NCBI GenBank assembly: GCA_018268335.1
Contig: JAFDWT010000021.1
Coordinates: 1 to 37,365, forward strand
Reading direction: 5' to 3'
Length of the DNA stretch: 37,365 nt
Source: Armatimonadota bacterium
Lineage (GTDB): Bacteria > Armatimonadota > Fimbriimonadia > Fimbriimonadales > Fimbriimonadaceae
How positions within the stretch are numbered: the first letter of the stretch is position 1; every line of letters begins with the position of its first letter. The notes under the pieces are model-generated. The model ran no database searches. It was not told where the DNA came from and was given only the letters and a program-made list of their open reading frames with translations. Of this stretch, positions 1 through 7,242 are shown one piece after another. The translations under genes were made by a program, and so were the position numbers.

Positions 1-1347
1 CGCGACACCCACGAGTTCCTCCAGGCCGTGGCAGGCGAGGGAGTGGAGGCTGCAATCGTTCACTCGATTCACGGACTGAACATGGTGAAGCGGCTCGGCA
101 TGTCGGCAATTTTGGTAGATCCCCGACCGCAAGTTTTCAACACCACAGTGGCAAGGGCATGCAAGAAGATCTACGGCGACTTGACGGCGGCAATGCGCGT
201 CGTCGGCGTGACCGGCACTAACGGGAAGACCACAACGGCATGGTTGATACGCCATGCCTTATCCTCGTTGGGCCGAAGAGCCGCCTATCTCGGCACCCTC
301 GGCTACGACGACCCTGACGGCCATGTCCACCTGGACAACACGACCCCGTTTCCGGCCGACCTCTGGGGCCTCTATGACCGGGCCGCTAGCAACGGGTGCC
401 AAGACTTGGTGATGGAGGCTTCGAGCCACGCCCTCTTCGAACGTCGTTTGGCCGGAACACGGTTTGACGTTGGCATATTTACGAATCTCACGCAAGATCA
501 CCTCGACTTCCATGGCACGATGGAGGCATACGCCGAATCCAAAAAGCTGCTGTTCACCGAATACGCGGCTGCCTCGGACAAACCGTTCGTGGCTGTGTTG
601 AACCTCGCCTTCGACAATGCTACAGCGTGGGCAAGCGCAACGCCACATCGAGTCTTGACCTTTGGAGCACGTGAATCCGATGTGGTCACATCCGGCAAAC
701 CCGCACTCGACGGCATTGAATTTGCCGCGACCTACTTTCCAAACACACGATCCACAAGGCTGCGTGTCGGCGGAATCTTCAACATCGAAAATGCCAGCGC
801 CGCACTCACGGCTCTCATCGCTCTGGGCTACCCCCTCGACGACGCTCTTAGCGCTTTGGCCCAAGCTCCTCCAGTTCCAGGTCGGTTTGAGCCAGTTGCA
901 AACGACAAAGGAATCGGTGTCATCGTCGACTACGCTCACACCCCTGATGCACTTGAGCAACTGTTGGTGTCCGTTCGTTGGCTAGAGCCCAAGCGGATAA
1001 TCACCGTCTTCGGCTGTGGCGGCGACCGGGACCGGACGAAGCGGCCCAAGATGGCGGCGGTCGTGAGCGCCAATTCCGAAGTCACAGTGGTCACGAGCGA
1101 CAACCCCCGCACCGAGGACCCCGCCGAGATTCTTAAAGAAGTCGCCTCCGGCGTCCGACCAGGCGCGGAGTGCCATCAGATCATCGACCGGCCCGAAGCT
1201 GTCGCCCACGCCATCGCCATCGCCCAGCCCGGAGACGTCGTGGTGATCGCTGGCAAAGGGCACGAGGATTACCAGATCATCGGCCGCACCAAGCACCCGA
1301 TGGACGACCGCGAACTGGCCCGTCAGGCCCTGGCGGCCCGCCCATGA
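1..1347 (+). CDS. murE: UDP-MurNAc-tripeptide synthetase MurE (meso-DAP type), 5' end missing
   Basis: This cytoplasmic Mur ligase adds the third amino acid to UDP-MurNAc-L-Ala-D-Glu using ATP. The reading frame is open from base 1, and the residues before the first possible start (GTG at 28) still look like the MurE N-terminal domain (RDTHEFLQA), so the true start lies outside the window. The ATP-binding loop GVTGTNGKTTT is at about 205-240, and the C-terminal domain carries SDNPRTEDP near 1096. DNPR is the signature of enzymes that add meso-diaminopimelate rather than lysine. The TGA stop overlaps the murF start (ATGA), so translation is probably coupled. The first 950 bases have a more mixed third-base use than the last 350. 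Identity is certain; only the start is unknown. Confidence 0.96.
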   Translation, partial: RDTHEFLQAVAGEGVEAAIVHSIHGLNMVKRLGMSAILVDPRPQVFNTTVARACKKIYGDLTAAMRVVGVTGTNGKTTTAWLIRHALSSLGRRAAYLGTLGYDDPDGHVHLDNTTPFPADLWGLYDRAASNGCQDLVMEASSHALFERRLAGTRFDVGIFTNLTQDHLDFHGTMEAYAESKKLLFTEYAAASDKPFVAVLNLAFDNATAWASATPHRVLTFGARESDVVTSGKPALDGIEFAATYFPNTRSTRLRVGGIFNIENASAALTALIALGYPLDDALSALAQAPPVPGRFEPVANDKGIGVIVDYAHTPDALEQLLVSVRWLEPKRIITVFGCGGDRDRTKRPKMAAVVSANSEVTVVTSDNPRTEDPAEILKEVASGVRPGAECHQIIDRPEAVAHAIAIAQPGDVVVIAGKGHEDYQIIGRTKHPMDDRELARQALAARP

Positions 1348-2696
1348 ATATCGACGACCTGACCGTCCGCCTCGACGGCGTCCCCGTCGGCGTGAACCCC
1401 AGCCGGGAAGTGACCGGATTCGCCACCGACTCGCGCGAAGTCAAGCCAGGCTACGCCTTCCTCGCGATCAGGGGCGCCAATGTCGACGGGCACGAATTCG
1501 TCGAAGCCGCGTACCGCGCCGGTGCTGCCGTTTCGGTGGTCGAGCGGGCGGTGGATTCGCCGCACATTTTGGTGGAAGACTTGGTGCAGGCGCTGGCCCA
1601 CTTGGGGCGGGCCTACCGCTCCCACTTCCATGGTCCGGTCGTCGGCGTGACCGGGAGCAACGGCAAGTCGACGACCAAAGAGCTAGTCGCCGCTGCCCTC
1701 GCTCCACTGGGGCCGGTGCTCAAGAGCCAGGGCAACAAGAACACGGAATACACGTCGCCGCTGGTTTGGACCAATTTGACGACCCAGCACAAGGCGGTCG
1801 TTATCGAGATGGGGATGCGAGGCTTCGGCCAGATCGACCACCTCGCCAGCATCGCCCAGCCGACAGTCGGCCTGGTGACGATGATCGGCACCGCCCACGT
1901 CGAGATGGTCGGGAGCCGCGCTGGTATCGCCAAAGCCAAGGCCGAGATGCTAGACCACCTGGCCGGCTCCCAAGTCAGTGTCCTTCCGCGTGATGACGAC
2001 TTCTACGCCGACCTCGCGCGTTCCGCCCCTGGCCCGGTCCGCACATTCGGTACGACCCCCGACGCTGAGTGCCGGGTGCTGGGCTACCGCGCCGACGGCC
2101 TCGTCGGCTGCGTGGTCCGGGGAACCCTGGACGGGCAGGAATGGGAGGTCGAGCTACCTCTCTTGGGTCGCCATCAGGCCACCAACGCCGCTGCCGCGAT
2201 CTTGGCCGCCCACTCGGCTGGTGTCGCCGTCCTGGATGCCGCCGATGCACTCCAACACGTGGAGCAAATGCCGATGCGCATGGAAGTCGTGGAAAGGGCA
2301 GGCGTCCGCATTTTGGTCGACACCTACAACGCCTCCCCCGACTCGACCGTCGCCGCCCTGCGGGCTCTATGCGACACCGCGGTCGAGGGCCGACGCCTGG
2401 CAGTCCTGGGGGAGATGAAGGAACTCGGCACCTACACGGAGTCCGGCCATCGCCAAGTCGGTGCCGCCCTGGCCACATTGCCATACGACCGAGTGCTGCT
2501 CACCGGAGGACCGACCAAGTTCATCGCTGAAGAAGCCATCAATGTGGGCTTCGCCCCGGACAAAATCGAGTCCGACGACGCCCTGGACATGGGCCATGTG
2601 CGCCAGTTCCTGGCCTCCGCTCGTCCTGGAGACGTGGTCCTGCTCAAAGGAAGCCGCGCACTGGGATTGGAGCAAGGGTTGGAGGGGCAACCGTGA
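1344..2696 (+). CDS. murF: UDP-MurNAc-tripeptide--D-alanyl-D-alanine ligase MurF
   Basis: MurF joins D-Ala-D-Ala to the UDP-MurNAc-tripeptide, completing the soluble precursor that MraY uses next. The 450-residue protein has the three Mur ligase domains. The N-terminal substrate domain contains FATDSREVKPGYAF, the central ATPase loop is GVTGSNGKSTTKE at about residues 100-112, and the C-terminal part has the LVDTYNASPDS and LGEMKELG segments. I chose the ATG at 1344 because it overlaps the murE stop as ATGA and gives the usual MurF N-terminus. An in-frame start at 1170 would lie inside murE and adds unrelated residues. The D-Ala-D-Ala donor is made by the Ddl half of the fusion protein encoded 6 kb downstream. 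Confidence 0.97.
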   Translation: MNIDDLTVRLDGVPVGVNPSREVTGFATDSREVKPGYAFLAIRGANVDGHEFVEAAYRAGAAVSVVERAVDSPHILVEDLVQALAHLGRAYRSHFHGPVVGVTGSNGKSTTKELVAAALAPLGPVLKSQGNKNTEYTSPLVWTNLTTQHKAVVIEMGMRGFGQIDHLASIAQPTVGLVTMIGTAHVEMVGSRAGIAKAKAEMLDHLAGSQVSVLPRDDDFYADLARSAPGPVRTFGTTPDAECRVLGYRADGLVGCVVRGTLDGQEWEVELPLLGRHQATNAAAAILAAHSAGVAVLDAADALQHVEQMPMRMEVVERAGVRILVDTYNASPDSTVAALRALCDTAVEGRRLAVLGEMKELGTYTESGHRQVGAALATLPYDRVLLTGGPTKFIAEEAINVGFAPDKIESDDALDMGHVRQFLASARPGDVVLLKGSRALGLEQGLEGQP

Positions 2697-3607
2697 CACT
2701 GGCCGACCTGACCCCGTTCTTCGTCGCTCTGGTCGTGGCGGCGGTGGCCTCGCCGCTGGTGATGCGGGCGCTCGTCGCCGCCAAGAGCCGCCAGACGATC
2801 AGCCAGCATGTCCAAGAGCACGCCCACAAGCAGGGGACCCCGACCATGGGCGGGATCATCATCCTGGTCGGATGGATCGCCGGGAGCCTGGTCGGGCAGT
2901 CGTCGAACTTGTTACCTGGGCTGGTGACCATACTCCTGTTTGCCGCCATCGGATTCGCCGACGACTATCTGCTCCCCAAGCTCAAGCCCGGCTCCCGGGG
3001 ATTTGGCTGGATCCCCAAGCTCGGCCTACAGGTCGTGGCCGCTCTTCCGGCGACCGCCGCTTTGGCCTGGCGCACCCCGATGTCGTCCGTGGTCATGGTG
3101 GTGTGGGTGCTGTTCTACGCCAACGCTTTCAACTTCTCCGACGGCCTCGACAACCTGTCGGGCGGTATCGCCATGTGGACAGTGGTCGGCATCCTGGCCA
3201 TGTCGTCGGGGCACTTCGACCCGCTCTTGACCGCCTTGTTCGGGGCGACACTCCCCTTCATGGTGTGGAACGCACCTCCCGCCAAAGTGTTCATGGGCGA
3301 TGTAGGCTCCCTCCCCATCGGCGCCTATTTCGGGATGGCGACTTGTAGCATGGTCGCCGCCGACCCTCGGATTTACGCACCAAAAGTTCTCGTGCTTTCT
3401 GGCCTGATGTTCGCTATGGTCGTCCCAGTCGTCGTTCAGATCGCCGGTGTGAAGTTGTTCAAGCGCAGACTCGTGCCGTTCAAGACGCCGGTCCATCACG
3501 GCTTCCAAGCCGCCGGGTGGGATGAACCCCGGATCGTCCGCATGTTCCACGTGGCCCAGATCGTTTTGGTCGCACTCGCCCTGGCCGTGGGTGGAGGTGT
3601 CAAGTGA
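2693..3607 (+). CDS. mraY: Phospho-MurNAc-pentapeptide transferase MraY
   Basis: MraY transfers phospho-MurNAc-pentapeptide from UDP to undecaprenyl phosphate, making lipid I in the inner membrane. The protein has 304 residues, shorter than the about 360 of Escherichia coli, with roughly ten hydrophobic segments. Family motifs are present: HKQGTPTMGG near residue 45, FADDYL with the catalytic Asp pair near 85, NAFNFSDGLDNL near 143 and VFMGDVGSLPIG near 200. The late loop usually written HHHF reads HHGF here (KTPVHHGFQAAGW), so the third His is Gly. The start is GTG at 2693, overlapping the murF stop as GTGA. The position in the cluster makes WecA or another GlcNAc-phosphate transferase unlikely. 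Confidence 0.95.
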   Translation: MTLADLTPFFVALVVAAVASPLVMRALVAAKSRQTISQHVQEHAHKQGTPTMGGIIILVGWIAGSLVGQSSNLLPGLVTILLFAAIGFADDYLLPKLKPGSRGFGWIPKLGLQVVAALPATAALAWRTPMSSVVMVVWVLFYANAFNFSDGLDNLSGGIAMWTVVGILAMSSGHFDPLLTALFGATLPFMVWNAPPAKVFMGDVGSLPIGAYFGMATCSMVAADPRIYAPKVLVLSGLMFAMVVPVVVQIAGVKLFKRRLVPFKTPVHHGFQAAGWDEPRIVRMFHVAQIVLVALALAVGGGVK

Positions 3608-4989
3608 CGGGCCGTGACCAGTTCTTGGGTGCCCGCGTGGCAGTGGCCGGTATGGGAGTCAGCGGTGTAGCTGTCGCCAGGGCCTGCCGCGAACTCGGCG
3701 CCCGCCCGACCCTGTTTGAGCAACAGCCCGGCGACGTGCCCGAAGTCCTGGCCCTGACGGAAAAGCTGCAGGCCCAAGAAGTCGATGTCGAAACCGGTTG
3801 GAACGGACGCCTTGACGCCGCTGACTTCGAGTACCTCGTCGTCTCTCCCGGATTCAAGCGCGACCACCCGTGCGTCGTCGACATGCAAGGCCGCGAAGTC
3901 CTGAGCGAGGTCGAGTTCGGCAGCCGTGTCGCCGAGGCCCCGATCCTGGCGGTCACGGGAACCAACGGCAAGAGCACGACGGTGGCGATGCTCTACACGA
4001 TCCTGCGCTCTGCTGGTCGTGAAGCCTATCTGTGCGGCAACATCAGCGGCAGCGGCCTGCCCGAGGAGCCTCTGACGAGCGCCGCCATGCGCGCTCCCGC
4101 CAGCGCTTACTTGGTCGCCGAGGTCAGCAGCTACCAACTAGAGTTCGTCAAGACGCTCCGGCCAAAGGTCGCCGCTTGCACCAACGTCACGCCCGACCAC
4201 CAGAACCGCCATCCGAGCTTCGAGGACTACTTCGAGACCAAGATGCGGCTCTTTGACAACATGGCTGCTGGCGACGTGATCGTCGCTAACGTCGACGAGC
4301 GCAGCGTGCCCGTCTCCCGTCTGCGCAAGCCAATGTCGCGGGGCGCTCGGCTGGTTTTGGTGTCGCCCAAGGGCAACGGGGTCGGCGAGAACGCCCAGAT
4401 CAAACGCACCACCGAAAAGCTGTGGATCCAGGAGGACGCCTACCCGCTCAGTGAACTGCCGTTTTATGGCGAGCACAACCTGGCCAACGCCATGATGGCC
4501 TGGGAGATGGCCCGTGCCGTGTCCAAGCCGACGATGGCCGCAGTCGCCGGCCTGACGACGTTCCAGGGCCTCGCCAACCGCTTGGAGTTCGTTGGCAAAC
4601 GTAACGGCGTCGATGTCGTCAACAACTCGATGTGCACCAACCCGGCGGCCGTCATCGCTAGCAGCCTGGCGATCAAGTCGCGGCAACACATCCTGATGGG
4701 CGGCAACACCAAGAACTTGGACTTCTCGCCGGTGGCGCGCTACCTCGAGAACACGGAAGACCAGGTCTATCTCTTCGGGCCAAGGCAAGAAGAGCTGAAC
4801 CGGATGCTCGGTGGCCAGTGGCCAGCGTATAATAGTCTGAAGGAGGCGTTCCTGGCGGCGGTAGCGTCGGCGGTCGCCGGCGAAGTCGTCATCCTCTCAC
4901 CAGGGTGCGCCAGCAGCGAACCGTTCGCAAACTTCCGCGAACGGGGAGACGCCTTCAAAAAGATAGCCAAGGAGTGGCTAGGGACATGA
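3604..4989 (+). CDS. murD: UDP-MurNAc-L-alanine--D-glutamate ligase MurD
   Basis: MurD adds D-glutamate to UDP-MurNAc-L-Ala in the cytoplasm. The 461-residue protein has an N-terminal Rossmann-like domain (VAVAGMGVSG), the ATP loop AVTGTNGKSTT at about residues 117-127, the SSYQLE segment and a FEDYFETKMR stretch that should hold the carbamylated lysine. The C-terminal domain is unusual. Where most MurD proteins read NDSKATN, this one reads NNSMCTN near residue 340, followed by a conserved-looking MGGNTKNLDF. It starts with GTG overlapping the mraY stop and its own stop overlaps ftsW. Position between mraY and ftsW is standard for MurD, so I keep the name despite the motif change. Confidence 0.93.
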   Translation: MTGRDQFLGARVAVAGMGVSGVAVARACRELGARPTLFEQQPGDVPEVLALTEKLQAQEVDVETGWNGRLDAADFEYLVVSPGFKRDHPCVVDMQGREVLSEVEFGSRVAEAPILAVTGTNGKSTTVAMLYTILRSAGREAYLCGNISGSGLPEEPLTSAAMRAPASAYLVAEVSSYQLEFVKTLRPKVAACTNVTPDHQNRHPSFEDYFETKMRLFDNMAAGDVIVANVDERSVPVSRLRKPMSRGARLVLVSPKGNGVGENAQIKRTTEKLWIQEDAYPLSELPFYGEHNLANAMMAWEMARAVSKPTMAAVAGLTTFQGLANRLEFVGKRNGVDVVNNSMCTNPAAVIASSLAIKSRQHILMGGNTKNLDFSPVARYLENTEDQVYLFGPRQEELNRMLGGQWPAYNSLKEAFLAAVASAVAGEVVILSPGCASSEPFANFRERGDAFKKIAKEWLGT

Positions 4990-6203
4990 TGAAGACTCAA
5001 GGACAGAGCGACCCTCTCGTCACCGTCCTCGCGCTCGTCGCGACGGTGGTCGGCCTCTTAGCCGTCTGGGACTCCGGATACGCCCGAGCGGCGGTCAACG
5101 GCCAACTTGTGCCTCGCGAGCTGCAGAGCCAGATCGTTTTCTCCTTGGTTTCGGTAGTCGTCGGAGTCCTCGTCAGCCGGATGCGGCCGAGCCGCATGCG
5201 CAAAGCCGCTTGGGTCGGGCTGTTTTTGGTGGTCGTCGGCATGGTCCTGGTCGAACTGCCTGGCGTCGGAAAAGAGATCAACGGAGCCCGGCGATGGATC
5301 GACTTCCGCCTGTTCACAGTCCAGCCTGCCGAATTCGCCAAGCTGGCGGTCATTGTGTTTCTCGCGGCGTTGTTGGCCGCTTGGAAGCCGGTCAAGGCCA
5401 AGGCCGTCAAGCACTGGGGCGAGGCCGTTGACCGAATCTGGATGCCACGTTTGGCGAAAGCGTTCCCAGCGCTGTTGGTCGTCGTCACCATACTGATGGT
5501 CGAGCGCGAGCGCGACCTCGGCACGATGATGGTGGTCGTCGCCGCCGGGTTCGGCACATTGTTTGTCGCCGGTGCCGACAAAAGGTTGCTCGCTTGCCTC
5601 GCCGCGGCCGCCCTGGTGACTGGCGGCGCCTTCATTTTCAAGGAGTCGTACCGCTCCGACCGGATCGCCAACCACATCCACCGCTGGAACGACGACAACG
5701 TCGACGGCCCAGGCTATCAGACGACCCAAAGTGAAACCGCCCTGGCCCAAGGAGGTCTGCTCGGTGTCGGTCTGGGCAACGGGCGGGCCAAGCATGTTCT
5801 GCCGGCGCCCACCACGGACTTCGTCCTTGCGACTGTCGGCGAGGAGTTCGGGCTTGTCGGCTCACTGGCAGTCATCGGCCTATTGGCCGCAGTCACCTGG
5901 CGTTTGATGGTGAGGGCTCTGGCCAGCCAGGACGTTTTTGCGCGAGGAGTCTTGGGCGGCGTGGCCGCCTGGATCGCTTTTCAAACGACGGTGAACGTGC
6001 TCATGGTCAACGGCGCGTTTCCGCCGGTCGGTGTCCCGTTGCCGTTTGTCAGTGCCGGTGGTTCTAGTCTGGTCGCGCTGTGGGCAGCCGTAGGCCTGTG
6101 CCAGGCAGTCCTGTGCGGTGAGAAAGTTGTTGTCAAGGAGGAAGAGGATGCGTCTGGTCGTGACGGGTGGCGGCACGGGCGGCCACGTGTTTCCCGCGCT
6201 TGA
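4986..6203 (+). CDS. ftsW: Septal peptidoglycan polymerase FtsW (SEDS family)
   Basis: FtsW is the SEDS glycosyltransferase that polymerises lipid II at the septum together with a class B penicillin-binding protein; none is visible here. The protein has about 405 residues with around ten membrane segments. Signature stretches are GARRWIDF followed by VQPAEFAKL near residue 110, LPAPTTDFVLATVGEEFG with the proposed catalytic Asp near 280, and VPLPFVSAGGSSLVALW near 345. The ATG at 4986 overlaps the murD stop as ATGA and is preferred over an in-frame start inside murD. The last 56 bases overlap murG, giving a hydrophilic, Arg-rich tail of about 18 residues. Confidence 0.95.
   Translation: MMKTQGQSDPLVTVLALVATVVGLLAVWDSGYARAAVNGQLVPRELQSQIVFSLVSVVVGVLVSRMRPSRMRKAAWVGLFLVVVGMVLVELPGVGKEINGARRWIDFRLFTVQPAEFAKLAVIVFLAALLAAWKPVKAKAVKHWGEAVDRIWMPRLAKAFPALLVVVTILMVERERDLGTMMVVVAAGFGTLFVAGADKRLLACLAAAALVTGGAFIFKESYRSDRIANHIHRWNDDNVDGPGYQTTQSETALAQGGLLGVGLGNGRAKHVLPAPTTDFVLATVGEEFGLVGSLAVIGLLAAVTWRLMVRALASQDVFARGVLGGVAAWIAFQTTVNVLMVNGAFPPVGVPLPFVSAGGSSLVALWAAVGLCQAVLCGEKVVVKEEEDASGRDGWRHGRPRVSRA
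6136..6141 (+). promoter_or_regulatory. Ribosome binding site of murG
   Basis: The sequence AGGAGG is a full Shine-Dalgarno match placed 6 bases before the ATG at 6148. It lies inside the ftsW coding region and decides the murG start against an in-frame GTG at 6118 that would add ten unrelated residues. Most genes in this cluster use stop/start overlaps and show no such site. Confidence 0.8.
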
Positions 6204-7242
6204 GACCGCGCTGTGCGGACGGGACCGAGGCTGGGAAGTCCAGTTCTACGGCGCGTCACGCGGCCACGAGGTTTCAGCGTGCGAAAAGGCAGGCATGCCG
6301 CTCCGCGTCTTCGACGCGCGTCCGGTCTACAAGCCTGTCAGCTTAAAAGGTCTGCAGTCGATCCTGGCCTTGCTCAAGGCCACGTCGGCTGTCCTCCGGG
6401 CGTTCGACGAAGACCGCCCCCAGGTCATCTTCGCCACTGGTGGATTTGCTGCCGCACCGGTCATGAACGCCGCCCGCAAGCGACGGCTGCCGCTCGTCAT
6501 TCACGAACAGAACACGGTTCCTGGGCGGACGAACCTCTTGCTTGGGCGGAACGCCTATGCTGTATGCACGGCATTCCACGGCACCGCCCGGCACTTCCGG
6601 GGGGCCAACGTCCAGCGCACCGGCATGCCTGTCCGCCGCGCTCTGCGTCAGAGTGCCCAGGGTCGGCTCAGCTTGGAGCACGGCCACGGCTCGGCTTCAC
6701 CGGTCGTCTTGGTGATGGGTGGCTCCCAGGGCAGCTCGGCTCTGAACGACATGGCCCTCAGCACTGCCGTCCGCATGGCCAAGAGTGAGGTGCAGTGGCT
6801 GCACGTCACTGGCACGAGCCATTTCGACGTCACCCACGATTCCTTGCAGAGGATGGCCGTGCGGTCCGACTACCAAGTCCGCGCCTACCTCGACTCCGAC
6901 GAAATGGCCGCAGCCCTCTTTGAGTGTTCATTAGCCTGGTGCCGGAGCGGGGCAGGGACTCTCGCCGAGCTGGCCGCCTTCCGGAAGCCTTCTCTTCTGG
7001 TGCCATACCCCCACGCCTTTGGCGACCACCAGCGGCACAACGCCCTGGAGTTTGTCGCCATGGGCGCCGCCGAGATGGTCGGGCAGGGCGATATGAACCC
7101 AGCCCAGGTGGAAGCGCGTATCTTAAGTTGGTTGATGGACACGGACCGTCGGGTCGCCGCCGCCAAGGCGCTGGCCGATTGGGACGTGCCGGACGCGGTG
7201 GAGCGCATCCTGTCCATCATCGAGAAGGCGGCGGCACACTAA
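6148..7242 (+). CDS. murG: UDP-GlcNAc:lipid I N-acetylglucosamine transferase MurG
   Basis: MurG is a peripheral GT-B glycosyltransferase on the inner face of the membrane that converts lipid I to lipid II. The 364-residue protein begins with VVTGGGTGGHVFPA, the glycine loop of the acceptor domain. It carries IHEQNTVPGRTN near residue 125, MGGSQGS near 190, and the donor-binding segment RSGAGTLAEL, then PYPHAFGDHQRHNA near 290, all typical. The start at 6148 is supported by a strong ribosome binding site. Its first 56 bases overlap the end of ftsW, and its TAA stop directly abuts the ATG of the murC-ddl fusion. Confidence 0.97.
   Translation: MRLVVTGGGTGGHVFPALETALCGRDRGWEVQFYGASRGHEVSACEKAGMPLRVFDARPVYKPVSLKGLQSILALLKATSAVLRAFDEDRPQVIFATGGFAAAPVMNAARKRRLPLVIHEQNTVPGRTNLLLGRNAYAVCTAFHGTARHFRGANVQRTGMPVRRALRQSAQGRLSLEHGHGSASPVVLVMGGSQGSSALNDMALSTAVRMAKSEVQWLHVTGTSHFDVTHDSLQRMAVRSDYQVRAYLDSDEMAAALFECSLAWCRSGAGTLAELAAFRKPSLLVPYPHAFGDHQRHNALEFVAMGAAEMVGQGDMNPAQVEARILSWLMDTDRRVAAAKALADWDVPDAVERILSIIEKAAAH

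Noticed and set aside
4828-4833. TATAAT inside murD upstream of ftsW, a possible second internal promoter
   Set aside because: No -35-like hexamer is found at 16-18 bases, and the surroundings are not AT-rich, unlike the ftsQ site.
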